Assembly: GCA_037903475.1 (NCBI GenBank)
Contig: JBAJFG010000070.1
Location: 248,001 to 312,000, forward strand
Length of the DNA: 64,000 nt
Origin: Ancylostoma caninum
Lineage: Eukaryota; Nematoda; Chromadorea; Rhabditida; Ancylostomatidae
Direction: 5' to 3'
Each line of letters opens with the position of its first letter. The stretch's first letter is position 1. The notes under the pieces are model-generated. The model worked only from the letters and a program-made list of their open reading frames with translations. It was not told where the DNA came from and did not search any database. Below, in pieces: positions 35,346 through 46,543 of the stretch. The position numbers and the translations under genes were made by a program.

Positions 35346-36575
35346 CTTCCGACCAGAGACCATTTTGGCGTTTTTCCCCCGGCTGCTGTTCTATGCTCAG
35401 AGGTGTCTCATCCTCGAGCCAGTTATTAGTTTCGCCTCCAGCCCCTCTTTCGGAGACTTCACGGACTGGACTGTGTCTGAGTCCATAAATTTCCTTTATG
35501 AAATCGTAAATAAGGGGGGAGGGCAAACATCAGTGGTTTTTGCTGTTCCCGAAGATCTATGAAAATCTTTTGAAATCTTCTTTCAGTGTACCTATGTGTC
35601 TAATTTCATAGAAAATATGGAAAATCCTCCAATTTTCACTGCTTTTTTGGAATTTCCCGTTCTTATATGGACTTTGCATGATATGCCCGTTAACCAACTG
35701 GCCTATCCCTTGAAATTCGACCTTGTTCGCGTTCTCATTGAGATTAGTCTTGTGATCTTTCCGAATGGGTGCTTCTCCACACTTGCTAGTGGCTAATTAA
35801 CTACTTCTCATGAGTAAATAAGCAGTATTTCACTGAAGTCTTCTATGATCTAACCCCAAGGACGTTTCCTTGTTTGGTTTTCCTGATTTTTAGGAGTACA
35901 TCAAATTTCCCTGGAAATTTTTCCCGTTAGAATACGATACGATACGATAATATTACGATTTATTGCAGCAACAGATTGTTTGACAGTTAACTGTCGAGTT
36001 CAACTTTATTTTTCGTGAAATGTTGTGGTAATTTTTTTCTTGTAATTTTTTTTTCATCCCAACCCCTCCTACTATTTTCTAGTCGTGGCACCTGATTCAT
36101 TGCCGATCTGTGATCCTTGCCTTCCTATCGTACTGTACCGTTCATATCATACTACGGACACGCTGTTGTTTCATCGAATCTGGTATTATTTCTGGAATGT
36201 GGTCGCATCTAGTGGTTCCAGAGTACTGACCAAAACCGCTGTCAATAAAAGAAAAGCCTTAACCGTGGCACATGAGCATACACCGATAACGGTGCGGTTG
36301 CTAGTGGAATGTGCGGTTCATATTTATTGACACCAAAGAATGCCAGAAATACAAAAACTTTTCATTTTAAATTCCTATAAACCTTAAATTACTACTATGC
36401 CACCATCCATAACGGTCCATCATGGCTTAGTTACTATGTAGTTTGAATTTACCTTTGCTTTCATTTTATCCTTAATGCAATCGCCCGTGCTAGAGTTACT
36501 TCACCAACGGTTCCTCCGTTTTTATAGCTTAAGAGCAAGCTTGTGGACACATTTTACTTGCTTACTGACTTACTA
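35346..36575. other. No supported gene
   Basis: Frames of 66-81 codons on the plus strand lack splice pairs. A short GATAC tandem (35,936-35,949) is present. The rest is AT-rich. Confidence 0.45.
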
Positions 36576-36790
36576 TTAGGTTGTAACATAAGTTTCCGCT
36601 GTTTTGAAATTTTCGACAAAAAAGTTTTATAAAAAATCAAATAAGCACAGGTACCAATCGAGGTATGCACCATGACAGTGGATGGGCTTTTGCCGTTTTC
36701 AGAGCTGGAGCTCCACTGCGCTGCTCCAGAGATCCGTGGACTATGACGCAAAAAACTGAGTCGGGCAGCGCTAGAGGTCACTGATTTTGG
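36576..36790. mobile_element. Mariner-type terminal fragment
   Basis: TA at 36,574-36,575 is followed by ttaggttgtaacataagttt and ccgctgttttg, which resembles mariner terminal repeats (TTAGGTTG...). I find no matching right end nearby and no intact transposase motif, so this is a solo end or truncated copy. The minus-strand open frame over it is a shadow. Confidence 0.5.
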
Positions 36791-38164
36791 CAAATCGATT
36801 CTCGCTCAATAGACAATCTTGTGATCTGATAACCGGCGCATTGTTAGAGCTAGATTTACGCTACATAATGCACAATTAAAAATTCCTTTGCGAGCTCTTC
36901 CCATTTCGGGAGAGTTCGATCAACAAAATTAGGGCGCCCTCCGCGGCATGGCAAAATGGTGTCATTCCCGCAGAGCTCTTTTAACTTACCCCTAAAATCC
37001 ACCAATTAGTGTCCGCAAACTGTTGATCTTTGTGGGCACGATGAGAAAAATTCCACTTCAATTCGCTTCAACTACCGCGAGAAAGAAGACATAATCAAAA
37101 TTTTGGGTTACCAAGTTTGGTGCTTGTGCTTTAGACCGTTTCACAATAAAATGGGGAGAGAAAGTACAGGCGAGAATAGGAATGATCTCGATAATACTCC
37201 ACCCAAATTTGGTTATTATCATACAACGTTACGGTGAAATTTTTATGCGTGCAAGTGCAGTCACCGAATTTGTATTCTTGAAGGGTTCAATCCGAAATTA
37301 ATTACATCTTCAATATAGGACGCAAAAATAGGTCTTACATTCTAGAATGTTTGCGAAATCGCTTTAAGATAGTATCTAGACATGCGCGAAATCTAATAGG
37401 TATCCATTTATTAGAAGCCTTTGAAAATGCCTATGCGAAAACAGCAGAAACTTACTTTACAACTTAATACATTTACAAAGTAGTGAAGGAAGTAACCCCA
37501 TTAAAAGCAGAACCGTGGTAATCAAGAGTTTTGTGCGTTCCACTAAAATATATAGTAAGTCGAGTTTTTGATCTAGTAAGTTAGATAATAATAGCAGAGG
37601 TTCGAATGAGCTGTGAAAAGTTTGTTGAGATAGCAAGACCACAAGCTGTAATCCTGAGAAAATTTGGACCTGGTGATAGAAACGGCCGTTTCCTTTTTCG
37701 TTTTCCTTCTTCTTATTAAAGAAGCTCAAGGAACGGTCTCACGATAGGAAGCAAATTGTTATCTCAGCTTTCACTGTCGTCAAGCACTTGTTTCGACTTA
37801 ATTCCCTCTCGAATGTTTATAGTCTACAGTTCTACATTCGAGACTTTCCATTAGCATTTTTCGAAGGAAATGACCTCTCCATCAGTCATGAGTTGGGATC
37901 AGGGGTGTACTGGACTTTCCTTTTCATGACCTCTTTGAAACTCTCTCCTCTCTTTTTTCGAGATTTAAACTCCATTTTTTTTTGGTTGATACCAGTTCTG
38001 TTCTTGAAGGGATGCAGCAACTTTTTTTCATTGCACTTACTTCGCTTTTATTTAGTGCACCATCAAGAGTCAATAAACAAACAACTAGGTGAACAAGCGG
38101 TTTTGGGTTACCGGAAATGTTTTGATACACCTGAGCTTTCTCCTACCCGCGCCTGGAGAAGATA
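36791..38164. other. No supported gene
   Basis: AT-rich. The first part of a 202-codon plus frame (37,788-38,396) lies here. It is T-rich and hydrophobic, and its second half is read through a MITE, so it is rejected as a gene. Confidence 0.5.
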
Positions 38165-38339
38165 CAGGGGACTCCACACGGCCGTGTGCAAGGGGCGGGA
38201 CCTCGGCGCGGAGTGGTACTCGGGCTGTGTGCTGCTGGCAGAAGCAAACGACCAGGGCCACATGCATAACCTCGTGTCTCTGCCTAAGAGAGCCGCGCCG
38301 CGGTCCCGCCCCTTGCACACGGCCGTTTGGAGTTCCCTG
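38165..38339 (+). mobile_element. GC-rich TA-target MITE, copy A
   Basis: Both ends carry about 47-bp inverted repeats built on cagggaactccaaacggccg followed by tgtgcaaggggcgggacc and cggcgcgg. The left flank is TA, the right flank TG (one change from TA). The 80-bp interior (gctgctggcagaagc... ggccacatgca) is shared with copies B and C. It is non-coding and non-autonomous. The TA target suggests Tc1/mariner-type mobilisation. Confidence 0.9.
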
Positions 38340-41300
38340 TGTGTGCCTTCATTAGTTCTTTTTCCTTCAAATCAAAGGACAAATATGAAATTCTGAAGAA
38401 ATTTCCTGGATACTTGTGGTGATACTTCTTAAAAACTCGAGTAAGAATACGCATATGGGCGATCCACCTATTTGAAATACTAATAATACACGGCTCTCCC
38501 TGTGGATTTACCAATCAGTGGTGTTCTGTAAAACAATGTATGAATATATTCATACCTATTAGTAGCCATATTCATAATATGGGCAGCGGGAACACTGGCG
38601 CGTTTAGCTCCCATAATGTCCTGGTCCGCGTCCGAGGATCTTGTATTTTTTCAATTTGTTTCCAAAATTATTCACAGCGAAGTAGCTATCCAGATATGTA
38701 CATATAAGCCAGGAGGTAGTTATGATCCAGAATTCGCTCAAATTGACATGTTTCTGGATTTTTCCCCATGGTAAGCAGATTTGTATTTGCTTGCTGCAGA
38801 CCTGCACAGCCGTTCAAATGCTAAATTACTTGAAAACTCGGTACTGCACTAGGAGGAGATACTCCTTCTTCAATTTTTTGGATGAATTTTTTCAAGCCCC
38901 TATTCCCCATTTTCCACGAGTTCGCCAAAACTATCACATCAGACCACATCCCGCCACTCTTAACTGTACTATATATGGGTCATGGTAACAATTTCGTGTA
39001 AACAGCCAGACGAGCCTTGTGTTTTCCACCGCTACCGCTGAAAAAGTGTTCTATTTAAAGTGTCTGTCCCTATAGCTGTCCTTGATAGTACCCCAAGGAA
39101 CTGTTTTTTGAACTGGCTGACGAATTTGATAAATATGGCGGCTGCCTTATCTCTCTTGGCTGCCTCTGACCGATAGATGCACTCAATAACGTTGCCATAA
39201 ATGTGTGAACGTTCACGTTCTCACCCGATCCAGGCCTTTTCATGCGCTTCCCCACGGGATGATGGCTGTTTGTTTATTCTACCGGAAGCATTATCGCCTC
39301 AAGACTGCGCTATTTTTATCTCTGAATCGCTTTATGTGATTAGATTATATGGATAGTAACCGGTTGTTCACATGACTCAGCTCTTCAACGCCTTGTCATG
39401 ATGTCTGCCTTCTGAACGACCATCATCTATTGTCGCTAAAGTGTTACAAGTGGTTTGAAGCATCAAAATCTGGTCGCCTCGATCCAGGAAACACAGAACG
39501 ACAAAGGGCTGACTGGATTTCCTCTGGTTCTTCAGGCCAAAGACTAGACCTTTTGGTTGTTTGCGTCGGCCTCTGTTTCTTTGGAGAGGCCATTGCGGAA
39601 TTCATCTGTTTTTATCTTATTATTCGTAATTTCTGCGAGCCAGCAATTCTGGGTAACTGTTCCCCTCCCTCAATTTCCTCGAAAACAAAAATAGTTATTG
39701 CTAGTTATTCTTACGAATAGTCAACTTTGTACCTATTGGGTCATGTGCCTTTTGCGAGGTAGGTTGGCAAACCGACGTTCAGCTTGCTTCTTTCCATATC
39801 GAAAGTTCTGTCAGATATCTACACTACCAGTAATAAAAAACGAACTAAATATAATAAAATATAAGTGAAACAAATGATATGAAAGGTAGTACAGAAACAG
39901 ATCATCATGTGAAATTTACAGTGAAATTCGTCCACAGTGCAACTTCTCAACATTCGCATAATCCCCCGTTGCCTGTTTTTTTTTTTGCAAAATTCAAACG
40001 ATTGACTTTTTTTCGAATTTTCGCATATTTTAAACAATGCACTTGGGCATCCATATGAACAAATTCAGTAAATCCTCAACTTATTGTTAGTTTGGTCATC
40101 TCATGGCGGTTTGTGTACAAAGGGGTGTCTTGTTTTTTTTTTCTATGAAAATTCCCCTTCTTTAGTGCCATTAAGTGGAGTAAGAATGCTCATGTTTTAA
40201 ATGTTAACCAGCTATGTTGGATTTTCACCCGCATACATATAGTACACTTACTGTATACCTATCTGCGAGTATTGTTACATAATGATAATAAAAAACTTAT
40301 TCTGTTGCCGAAGTAAAAAAAAAATTGTGACTGATTTGAATATCCACTAGGAATTGTCGTTCGGGTGTAGTGCATTCCAACGGGACGATTAGTGCTGAGA
40401 CGCCAAAGAGAGAAAGGACGCTAGAAAGTGTGCAGCAGTTCAAGAGAAGGGCAAGAAAATAGGCAATGGACGCAAGTTCTCAATTGTCGTCGCGTTCGGG
40501 ACAGACTATAATAGTATATGCACAAATAACACTTCGCGAATGACTTCTTTTTGAAAAATCTTGGAAATTTCTAATCTTTTTCAGCTCAGTTACTAATCAC
40601 GGGGAATGATGAAGACGAAGATATCCCGTTACTGGTCATCTTAGTTCTCTTTTGAGAAAAATTTTCTGCTCAAAAAGGTCGCGATCCCTATTTTGTATAA
40701 CTATAATACATAATCCTTGGTTCCTCCCCGCTCTTGTTCCATATCTGTGCTGTATTTGTCGAATATTTGCATACTTTCGTGGAATTTTCTTGAGAACCTC
40801 TTCATTTTAACCATTGCATTATTGTTGTTCGAGTTGTAGACACAGAGGAATAAGAACAGTATCCGTCAATGTGGGTTATAAATGTAAATATAAATATAAC
40901 ATAATATTAAAAATAAACAAAAATATAAATATAAACCCACAGTGAAGAACTATGCCGAGGTTCAAAGACGACCGGACTGTCTACCTCCTCGAACACCTCA
41001 CACATCCCTCCACTCTCTTCTCTGATATCCCTCCAACCGTCTCACCTGGTGAAACGAGCCATGTCATACACGTGAAACTCTCCCTCCCATAACATTAGAA
41101 AAATCCGAGAATTCTCACAATATCCATGCATATGTAAGCTTCCTGCCAGCTTTCCACAATACTTCACTACTGCCTGGAAATCCAAAGGAAATCCAATACA
41201 GAGGTGTTCCACCAGGTGAAAATCCTCGAGTATCCCAATGCTTTTTTGGATATATCCTTATTTGTTTCTTCTGGATAAATTCGAGTTGAAGTTTTAAATA

Positions 41301-42093
41301 AGTGAATGAGTGGATAACTTTTTCCGATGCTTCACAATCTCCGTCTGCAAGACCAGGACGTTTCAGCTCTTCAATCGATAAGATTTAAATATGTTTGAGA
41401 GTCTGCATAAATTTTCTTTGCATAAACAAACTGAAGCCTAAGAGGCCTCCTTGTGTGGTATTACGTTCCCAAGGCATTCGCTCTGCTGCATGAAATTCAG
41501 CCATTTCTAAATCAGACTCCTTTTTTAGACCAAATACTATTTATATGTATGTAATTCTGGATGCTGGTTAATTCGATTTGTCTCAGATTTCTGATTCGGA
41601 GAAGATCTCCATGCACTGCCTTGTTCATATATATTTTTCTGCTGCAGAGAAAACTCCTGAATAAGTGAGCTCCCCCACACCTGCTGCTCTTGGCCCCATA
41701 ATCGTACAATCACGGATAGATGGTTACGTTTTCTTCGGAGTCACCTTACTTGTGAACAATTAAGTTATTTACTCATAACTTCCCCTTTTTGTTGTGACTT
41801 CCTAAGAATTCATTCCAGTAGTAACATAAAAATAGGGTTTTCAACCCGTCAAGGAACTGCTTCCCACAATCAGTTCCCCGTAACAATTTGCCGTAGCACA
41901 GTGCATGGGCAGTGCAGTTTAGAAATAGCGTCTGTTCAAGAAACTCCTGCTGTTGTCGCTCTTATTAGAGACTTGCTTTGTCTACAGCTGACGTAGGTAT
42001 GTATTGTGTCACGCGGCGCCGCTTATTTAGAGAGGTTAGAACGAGAATCACTACGTTAAGCGAGAACGAGAAGATCATGTCATTGAAATGTGA
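38340..42093. other. No supported gene
   Basis: About 3.7 kb of AT-rich spacer. Frames at 38,722-38,988, 39,430-39,720 and 41,512-41,709 are short and without motif or splice support. Simple A/T-rich tracts lie at 40,885-40,935. Confidence 0.45.
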
Positions 42094-42521
42094 GGATGCG
42101 CAGACAATCAGAGTGCCATTTTGCATCTTGACTTATTACTATACTATAAACAAAAATTATTATAAAAATTAATAATACATAAACATTTGAATCTACAACA
42201 AAAAAAAACCCTTCAAGACAAATCTTTAAACAAAAAAAAGAACCTAAACACAAATCATTTTTAAACGATAACTTATTATAAACAACCCAGGATTTTATAC
42301 AATTATAGGCTAGATTTTAATTAGTTCAAGTTAAAAGTTATAATTTTAAGTTTTGGGAAACAAATTAGATTAGTACCTAATTAATCAAAAGTTAAAAGAG
42401 CAGGAGTAAAGTACTACTCAAACTGAAAGAATATAAGCAGATTTTCTAAATTATCTTTGGTTGTGAAAACAGAACTGAGCCAGACCAGAATAGCAAACCA
42501 ATTTTGACGGTCTGCGCATCC
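42094..42521. mobile_element. AT-rich element with GC-rich 12-bp ends
   Basis: The left end ggatgcgcagac (42,094-42,105) is the exact inverse of the right end gtctgcgcatcc (42,510-42,521). Both ends are flanked by tga. The 400-bp interior is strikingly A-rich on the plus strand and non-coding. The 21-mer gatgcgcagacaatcagagtg at the left end recurs inverted at 58,558-58,579. It looks like a MITE of unknown superfamily with a possible 3-bp duplication. Confidence 0.5.
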
Positions 42522-44016
42522 TGACATGATGTGGCCCATTGGTTAGCCACTCATGGTAACTACTATCATTGGATTTGAATTATTCCTTCCGCCTGAAGCC
42601 CCGTTCTCCCTTCCTCGGAACTAGGAATCTTTGCTGTTTCCAAAAGGAAATAAGGAAGCACATATGACTAGGTCGTCCAGCTGGAATAGTAGTGGCTTCA
42701 GCTGATATTTATTTAAATGTTTAATATGATAATATATTGGTTTGATAAGCTACCTACGAGGAAGAACTAAGCTTTTTTAAAAATGAAGAACCTCTTGTTG
42801 AAGATTTTAGATATCACTACGTGCCCTCTTGCTTCTGCCTTCCTATTGATACTCGTTTTGGCTTAAAATTCACGTTAAGACTAGAACGGACCCGGGTTTC
42901 CTCAGCAAAAATACGTGTTTTTCAGGATATCCCCAGAGTCGGCCAAATCAAAATTAATCAAATAAGACGGGCGATGGAATTAGTGACGGTAGTGGAGAAG
43001 ATGCCTATTGATTGCCGCTATGCGTCGCTTAAATTGCTTCCCACAGAGCCAACATTGAACTCTGGGAATACCATTAAAACGCTCACCATTCTTTCTTCTC
43101 ATTATTGAGCGTATGTAGTTTTCAGATTAAATTGTACAGATATTTTCTCGGAAAACTCGTACGGTGCCCTCAAAAGGGCCAGTGATTTTCCCTGAATTTC
43201 GGGTAAATAGGAACTACCGCATGTTGACCGCAACTCTAAAAAATGCGTTAGGGCTCAAAATGAGTTTAATACTTGTAAGATTTTCAGACCATTTGAATTC
43301 ACAATGAATTCTTCTCATTTTTCTGCTGCAGTCCTCACAAACTTTTAAAATTCAGTCACAGACCATTGGTATAAAGTAAGCATAGAAAGGTCAATTTATA
43401 CATTCGCCTTAGGATTTGAGGATTTCATGGATCTCGTTGCGGTATAATTTTCCTGTGAAATGGAAGTCGTGTGGCGTAGTCAATACTTCCTAAGACTCGA
43501 AACTGCCCGATTTTATTTCTTTCGGCTGAGGGAACTGCTGGGAACCAACGAGAACCCTCCTGCCATTAGTAACATCTGTGAGCGCCGAGGTGGTTTTCCA
43601 GAATCCTGCCTGCTGTTGACTCGACATGCGTTTACGTCGGTCTAGCTGGGACTACCTTTTATAGCTCTCAAACATGGACTTTTTGAATAACATTTCGTAG
43701 TAGAGTGCCTGTCAAAAATAGGGCTTTTGCCAGAAACGTCCAGTAATCCTTCTAATTATAGATTTGTTTTGTCTGCTGCACAAATGTGCACGTACACGAG
43801 CCCTTGTTTCTTCCGCCTTGCATGGCGGTTTCTCTTCGATTTCCAAATTTGATTTTATCCTGGACTAGATTCCTTCTCCTCTTTAGTTCCGTATTTTCGC
43901 CTTCTTTCTGTGTTATTTTTCCTTCTATCACTTATACGTACTCTGCCAGCCTCGTTAGACATTCACTTCCTGTTCCGTGTCTGCTCCTCGCTGTTGTCGT
44001 GACGTGCTCGGCTCAG
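42522..44016. other. No firm gene upstream of the GC-rich exon
   Basis: Frames at 42,821-43,108 and 43,460-43,645 lack support. The 43,786-44,016 part of a 240-codon frame is T/C-rich and reads like the polypyrimidine DNA before an acceptor rather than protein. Confidence 0.45.
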
Positions 44017-44343
44017 ATATCAGATGGAAATTTGTCTAGATGTGTGGTGATGCCACGAGAAGACAGTGACGACGTGACTCGCGATAACTGGACCAGACGA
44101 TTCTCGAAGACGGTGCTCGCAAACCTCGTGCCGTTCCGCAAGGTGGTCACCAGCGACGAGGCGAAATCGCCCGCGGCGTCCAAGGTGCGACGCAGAGCCA
44201 GCGCGGCGCCAGACGTGCTGCTGGCCGCCGGCGCCGGCGCCCATCACGCCGCCGCTGCCGCCGCGCCCGAAATCAGCGCCCTGCACAAGCTGCGACAGCG
44301 GAGACGTAGCGCTGACCGGATATACGCACTCAAGAGCAATCAG
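44017..44343 (+). CDS. Strong GC-rich coding exon, product unidentified
   Basis: The exon follows a pyrimidine-rich acceptor (gtgctcggctcag) and ends at a CAG before gtacga (44,344), phase 0. From an ATG at 44,050 it encodes 98 residues. About nine in ten third positions are G or C, while neighbouring DNA is AT-rich. That is the best codon evidence in the window. The peptide opens MPREDSDDVTRDNWTRRFSK, has a PKA-like RRRASAAPD, an Ala-rich stretch (AAGAGAHHAAAAAAPE) and a basic end (LRQRRRSADRIYALKSNQ). It looks like the N-terminal or regulatory part of a signalling or scaffold protein, but I cannot name it. Either ATG 44,050 is the start or the exon is internal from 44,017. The other exons were not found. 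Confidence 0.72.
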
Positions 44344-44861
44344 GTACGACTCAGTACACGCCATGTACATGCGTGCCGCGTTTTATTTGTCTGTGCAAAC
44401 GCTCCTTGCCCTCTTCTCCTTGATCGAAGCATGCTGAGTACGTTGAGTGGCATTACGTGCAGTCGTGCAGACAAAACGTGCACGAGTACCGGGAAACGAG
44501 GCTTATGACGAGAAAAATGCAGCATATTCCTATCTATTTGTAACCTTATAATTTTTGACTCCTAAAGTACTAGAGAATTTAGGATGATTAAACTTCTAGG
44601 TTACTGCTCACCTATTAGCTGGTTTCTTATAACCCAAATTTGTTTTCTTAGCGATACGGAATTTCTGAGAGGGTGAACCCTTGACCGAAGTGCTCTTTCT
44701 CGTGGGTTTACACATTTTCTCTGGCTCCTCTCTCTGCTCCAAATTTCTCTATGAAAATTTCAATATTGATTTTCGTAATCACATTGGATTGAGTGTATTT
44801 TTACGTTACCATCTATAAAATCAGTGACAACCTAAACTGAGCAGTGTAGAAAGAGGTGCTG
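44344..44861. other. Intron-like spacer after the GC-rich exon
   Basis: Starts at the gtacga donor. The unspliced frame stops at 44,508. AT-rich with no further exon recognised. Confidence 0.5.
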
Positions 44862-45065
44862 CTCACCGTTGAGCCAGGTGGTCAACTGCCCAGAAACGCT
44901 GGGTTTACCCATGGTAAAACTCTTTACTTACTCAAACTCACCATTTACCCAGCGCTCAACAATTTGTTTTTCCATACGCGACGTTGTGTATACCCAGCTG
45001 CTACGCTTGGGTAATCATGCTCATTGGCATGAGTAACGTACCCATCCTTTATTCGGGCCCGTGGT
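44862..45065. repeat. TTACCC repeat, copy with uninterrupted site
   Basis: Contains gggtttacccatggtaaaac, then ccatacgcgacgttg and tacccagctgctacgcttgg followed by gtaatcatgctcattggcat. This corresponds to the segment that is split by a hAT-type MITE at 16.5 kb, so it serves as an empty-site paralogue. Confidence 0.65.
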
Positions 45066-45620
45066 AGAACTCGTTTTGTGAATTTTCATAAATTTTAATA
45101 CTTCTTTTCTGCTGTGCTTGTCCTATTATTCGCGATGTTTGTAAGGCGCTTCTTTAATTGGATCAAAGTGAATAGTTAAAAGCTAAAGGTGAAGCTTACG
45201 GAAGCTAAAGCTTTTTCATGTTTGTGCAGTACGTGAACTTTATATTATATGAATTATCAGGAGCTGATTTCCCAGTTTTCCACTATTTTTTTTTACCTGA
45301 ACATCATCCAGAACCCGCTTCGGCGAAAAAGAACTTCTCTTTCCACAAATAAATCCATACAAGAGGCTAAATTCCCTATATTTGGAGCTAATTCTCAAGG
45401 CAGTAATAGTTTTTATTCGTATGGTCATGCTTTGTTCTGAATGTTGTTTTTGTTCGTTTTGAACTACTGCCCAACCACAATGTACCAAATAATGGAATCA
45501 AATCCAGGACTCTCCCCTAATTCCTGGCGAAAATCACCCGCAACAAGTCGCATTTGTTAGCATGCAGCAGCGGCAAAGCCAACGTGTTTCTTGTTTTTGC
45601 GGAGGCTCCGGCGCTTGACT
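45066..45620. other. No supported gene
   Basis: AT-rich spacer with two small opposing frames (45,240-45,488) and no splice support. Confidence 0.5.
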
Positions 45621-46543
45621 GCCGCTCCAGGGCGCAGCACTAGGTGGTCAGTGTCGGTTGGGGAGTACTAAGTCCAGTCGGATTCCGAAATGGGCTACTA
45701 AGTACCTACACACTAGGGTTCTTCCAGGAAAAGCAGATAGCACTAAAAAAGTGACTTGAATAAGCGTTAGTGAGACGACGAATGATGTTTCTGCAAGAAA
45801 TGCTGCGTACCATTTGGCGAGGACAGCCTAAATCATCCCAAATTCTAGCTAAACTCCTCGAAAAACCGATTTCGGTACGGAACTGTTTGATGCCGCTAGA
45901 ACTCGTTGAAACTTATTATAGGACCTGTCAGATACAAGAAATTGTCACTGGAGCGTGGTTCTTTCCCTCAAACCCGGAACTTTCCCAGGAAATTTCTCTC
46001 GTTTGAGGAAGTGTTCCGATACGCTGTCAACTCCAAGAAATGCGCCTAGGTGGTGCCAATTCTCCCCCAAAGTGGCATCTTTCGTTTTTGAGAAACCGTC
46101 TTCGTTTTTGAAAAAAACCGTCATTAATGGTCAAAAAATGGTCAAAAACCACATTTTGACCATTAATGACGGTTTTTCTCAAAAACGAAGACGGTTTCTC
46201 AAAAACGAACGGTGCCACTTTGGAGGAATACTCGTTGGTATAGTGCGCATCTACAGTCAAAATTCCAACGTGATACGTCTCCTACAGGTTGAGCAACACC
46301 TGATCATCACTGGAGCGCACCAGAGTGCAGGATAGGGATGTAGCAACTGGTTGAACAACGGTGGTCTTCAGCCACGAGTTTGATGATTCTCCAGAAGTGC
46401 CTCTCTGAAATCTGCTTGTCTCTAACATCAGTAGACGGTTAGCGGTTGGCTACGCCCGGACATTGGTGCTAAGCCCCTTGAATCTGCAGGACGCTACTAA
46501 GTCCTGGTGGTCAATGACCACCTCGTGCTGCGCCCTGTGCCGC
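45621..46543. repeat. Large inverted-repeat structure, about 920 bp
   Basis: The left arm (45,621-45,650, ccagggcgcagcactaggtg) and the right arm (46,515-46,543, on the minus strand cacagggcgcagcacgaggtg) are about 30-bp inverted partners. Midway between them sits the hairpin at 46,064-46,226. The symmetry suggests a single foldback-type or composite element, though I found no target duplication. Plus frames at 45,770-46,335 run through it and are not called. Confidence 0.55.
46064..46226. repeat. Near-perfect long hairpin
   Basis: Two arms of about 70 bp, sharing tttttgagaaaccgtcttcg and accgtcattaatggtcaaaa, are inverted around a loop of about 15 nt. Only a few positions differ. Similarity extends more weakly for another 20-25 bp outward. 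RNA from either strand would fold into one long duplex. The open frames on both strands are mirror images of each other and not genes. Confidence 0.9.

Noticed and set aside
37788..38396. 202-codon plus-strand open frame
   Set aside because: Its first half is T-rich and hydrophobic, and its second half is read straight through MITE copy A; no start context, splice sites or motif.
46027..46335. Opposed frames sharing KPSSFL...TVINGQ peptides
   Set aside because: They are mirror readings of the two arms of the hairpin at 46,064-46,226.
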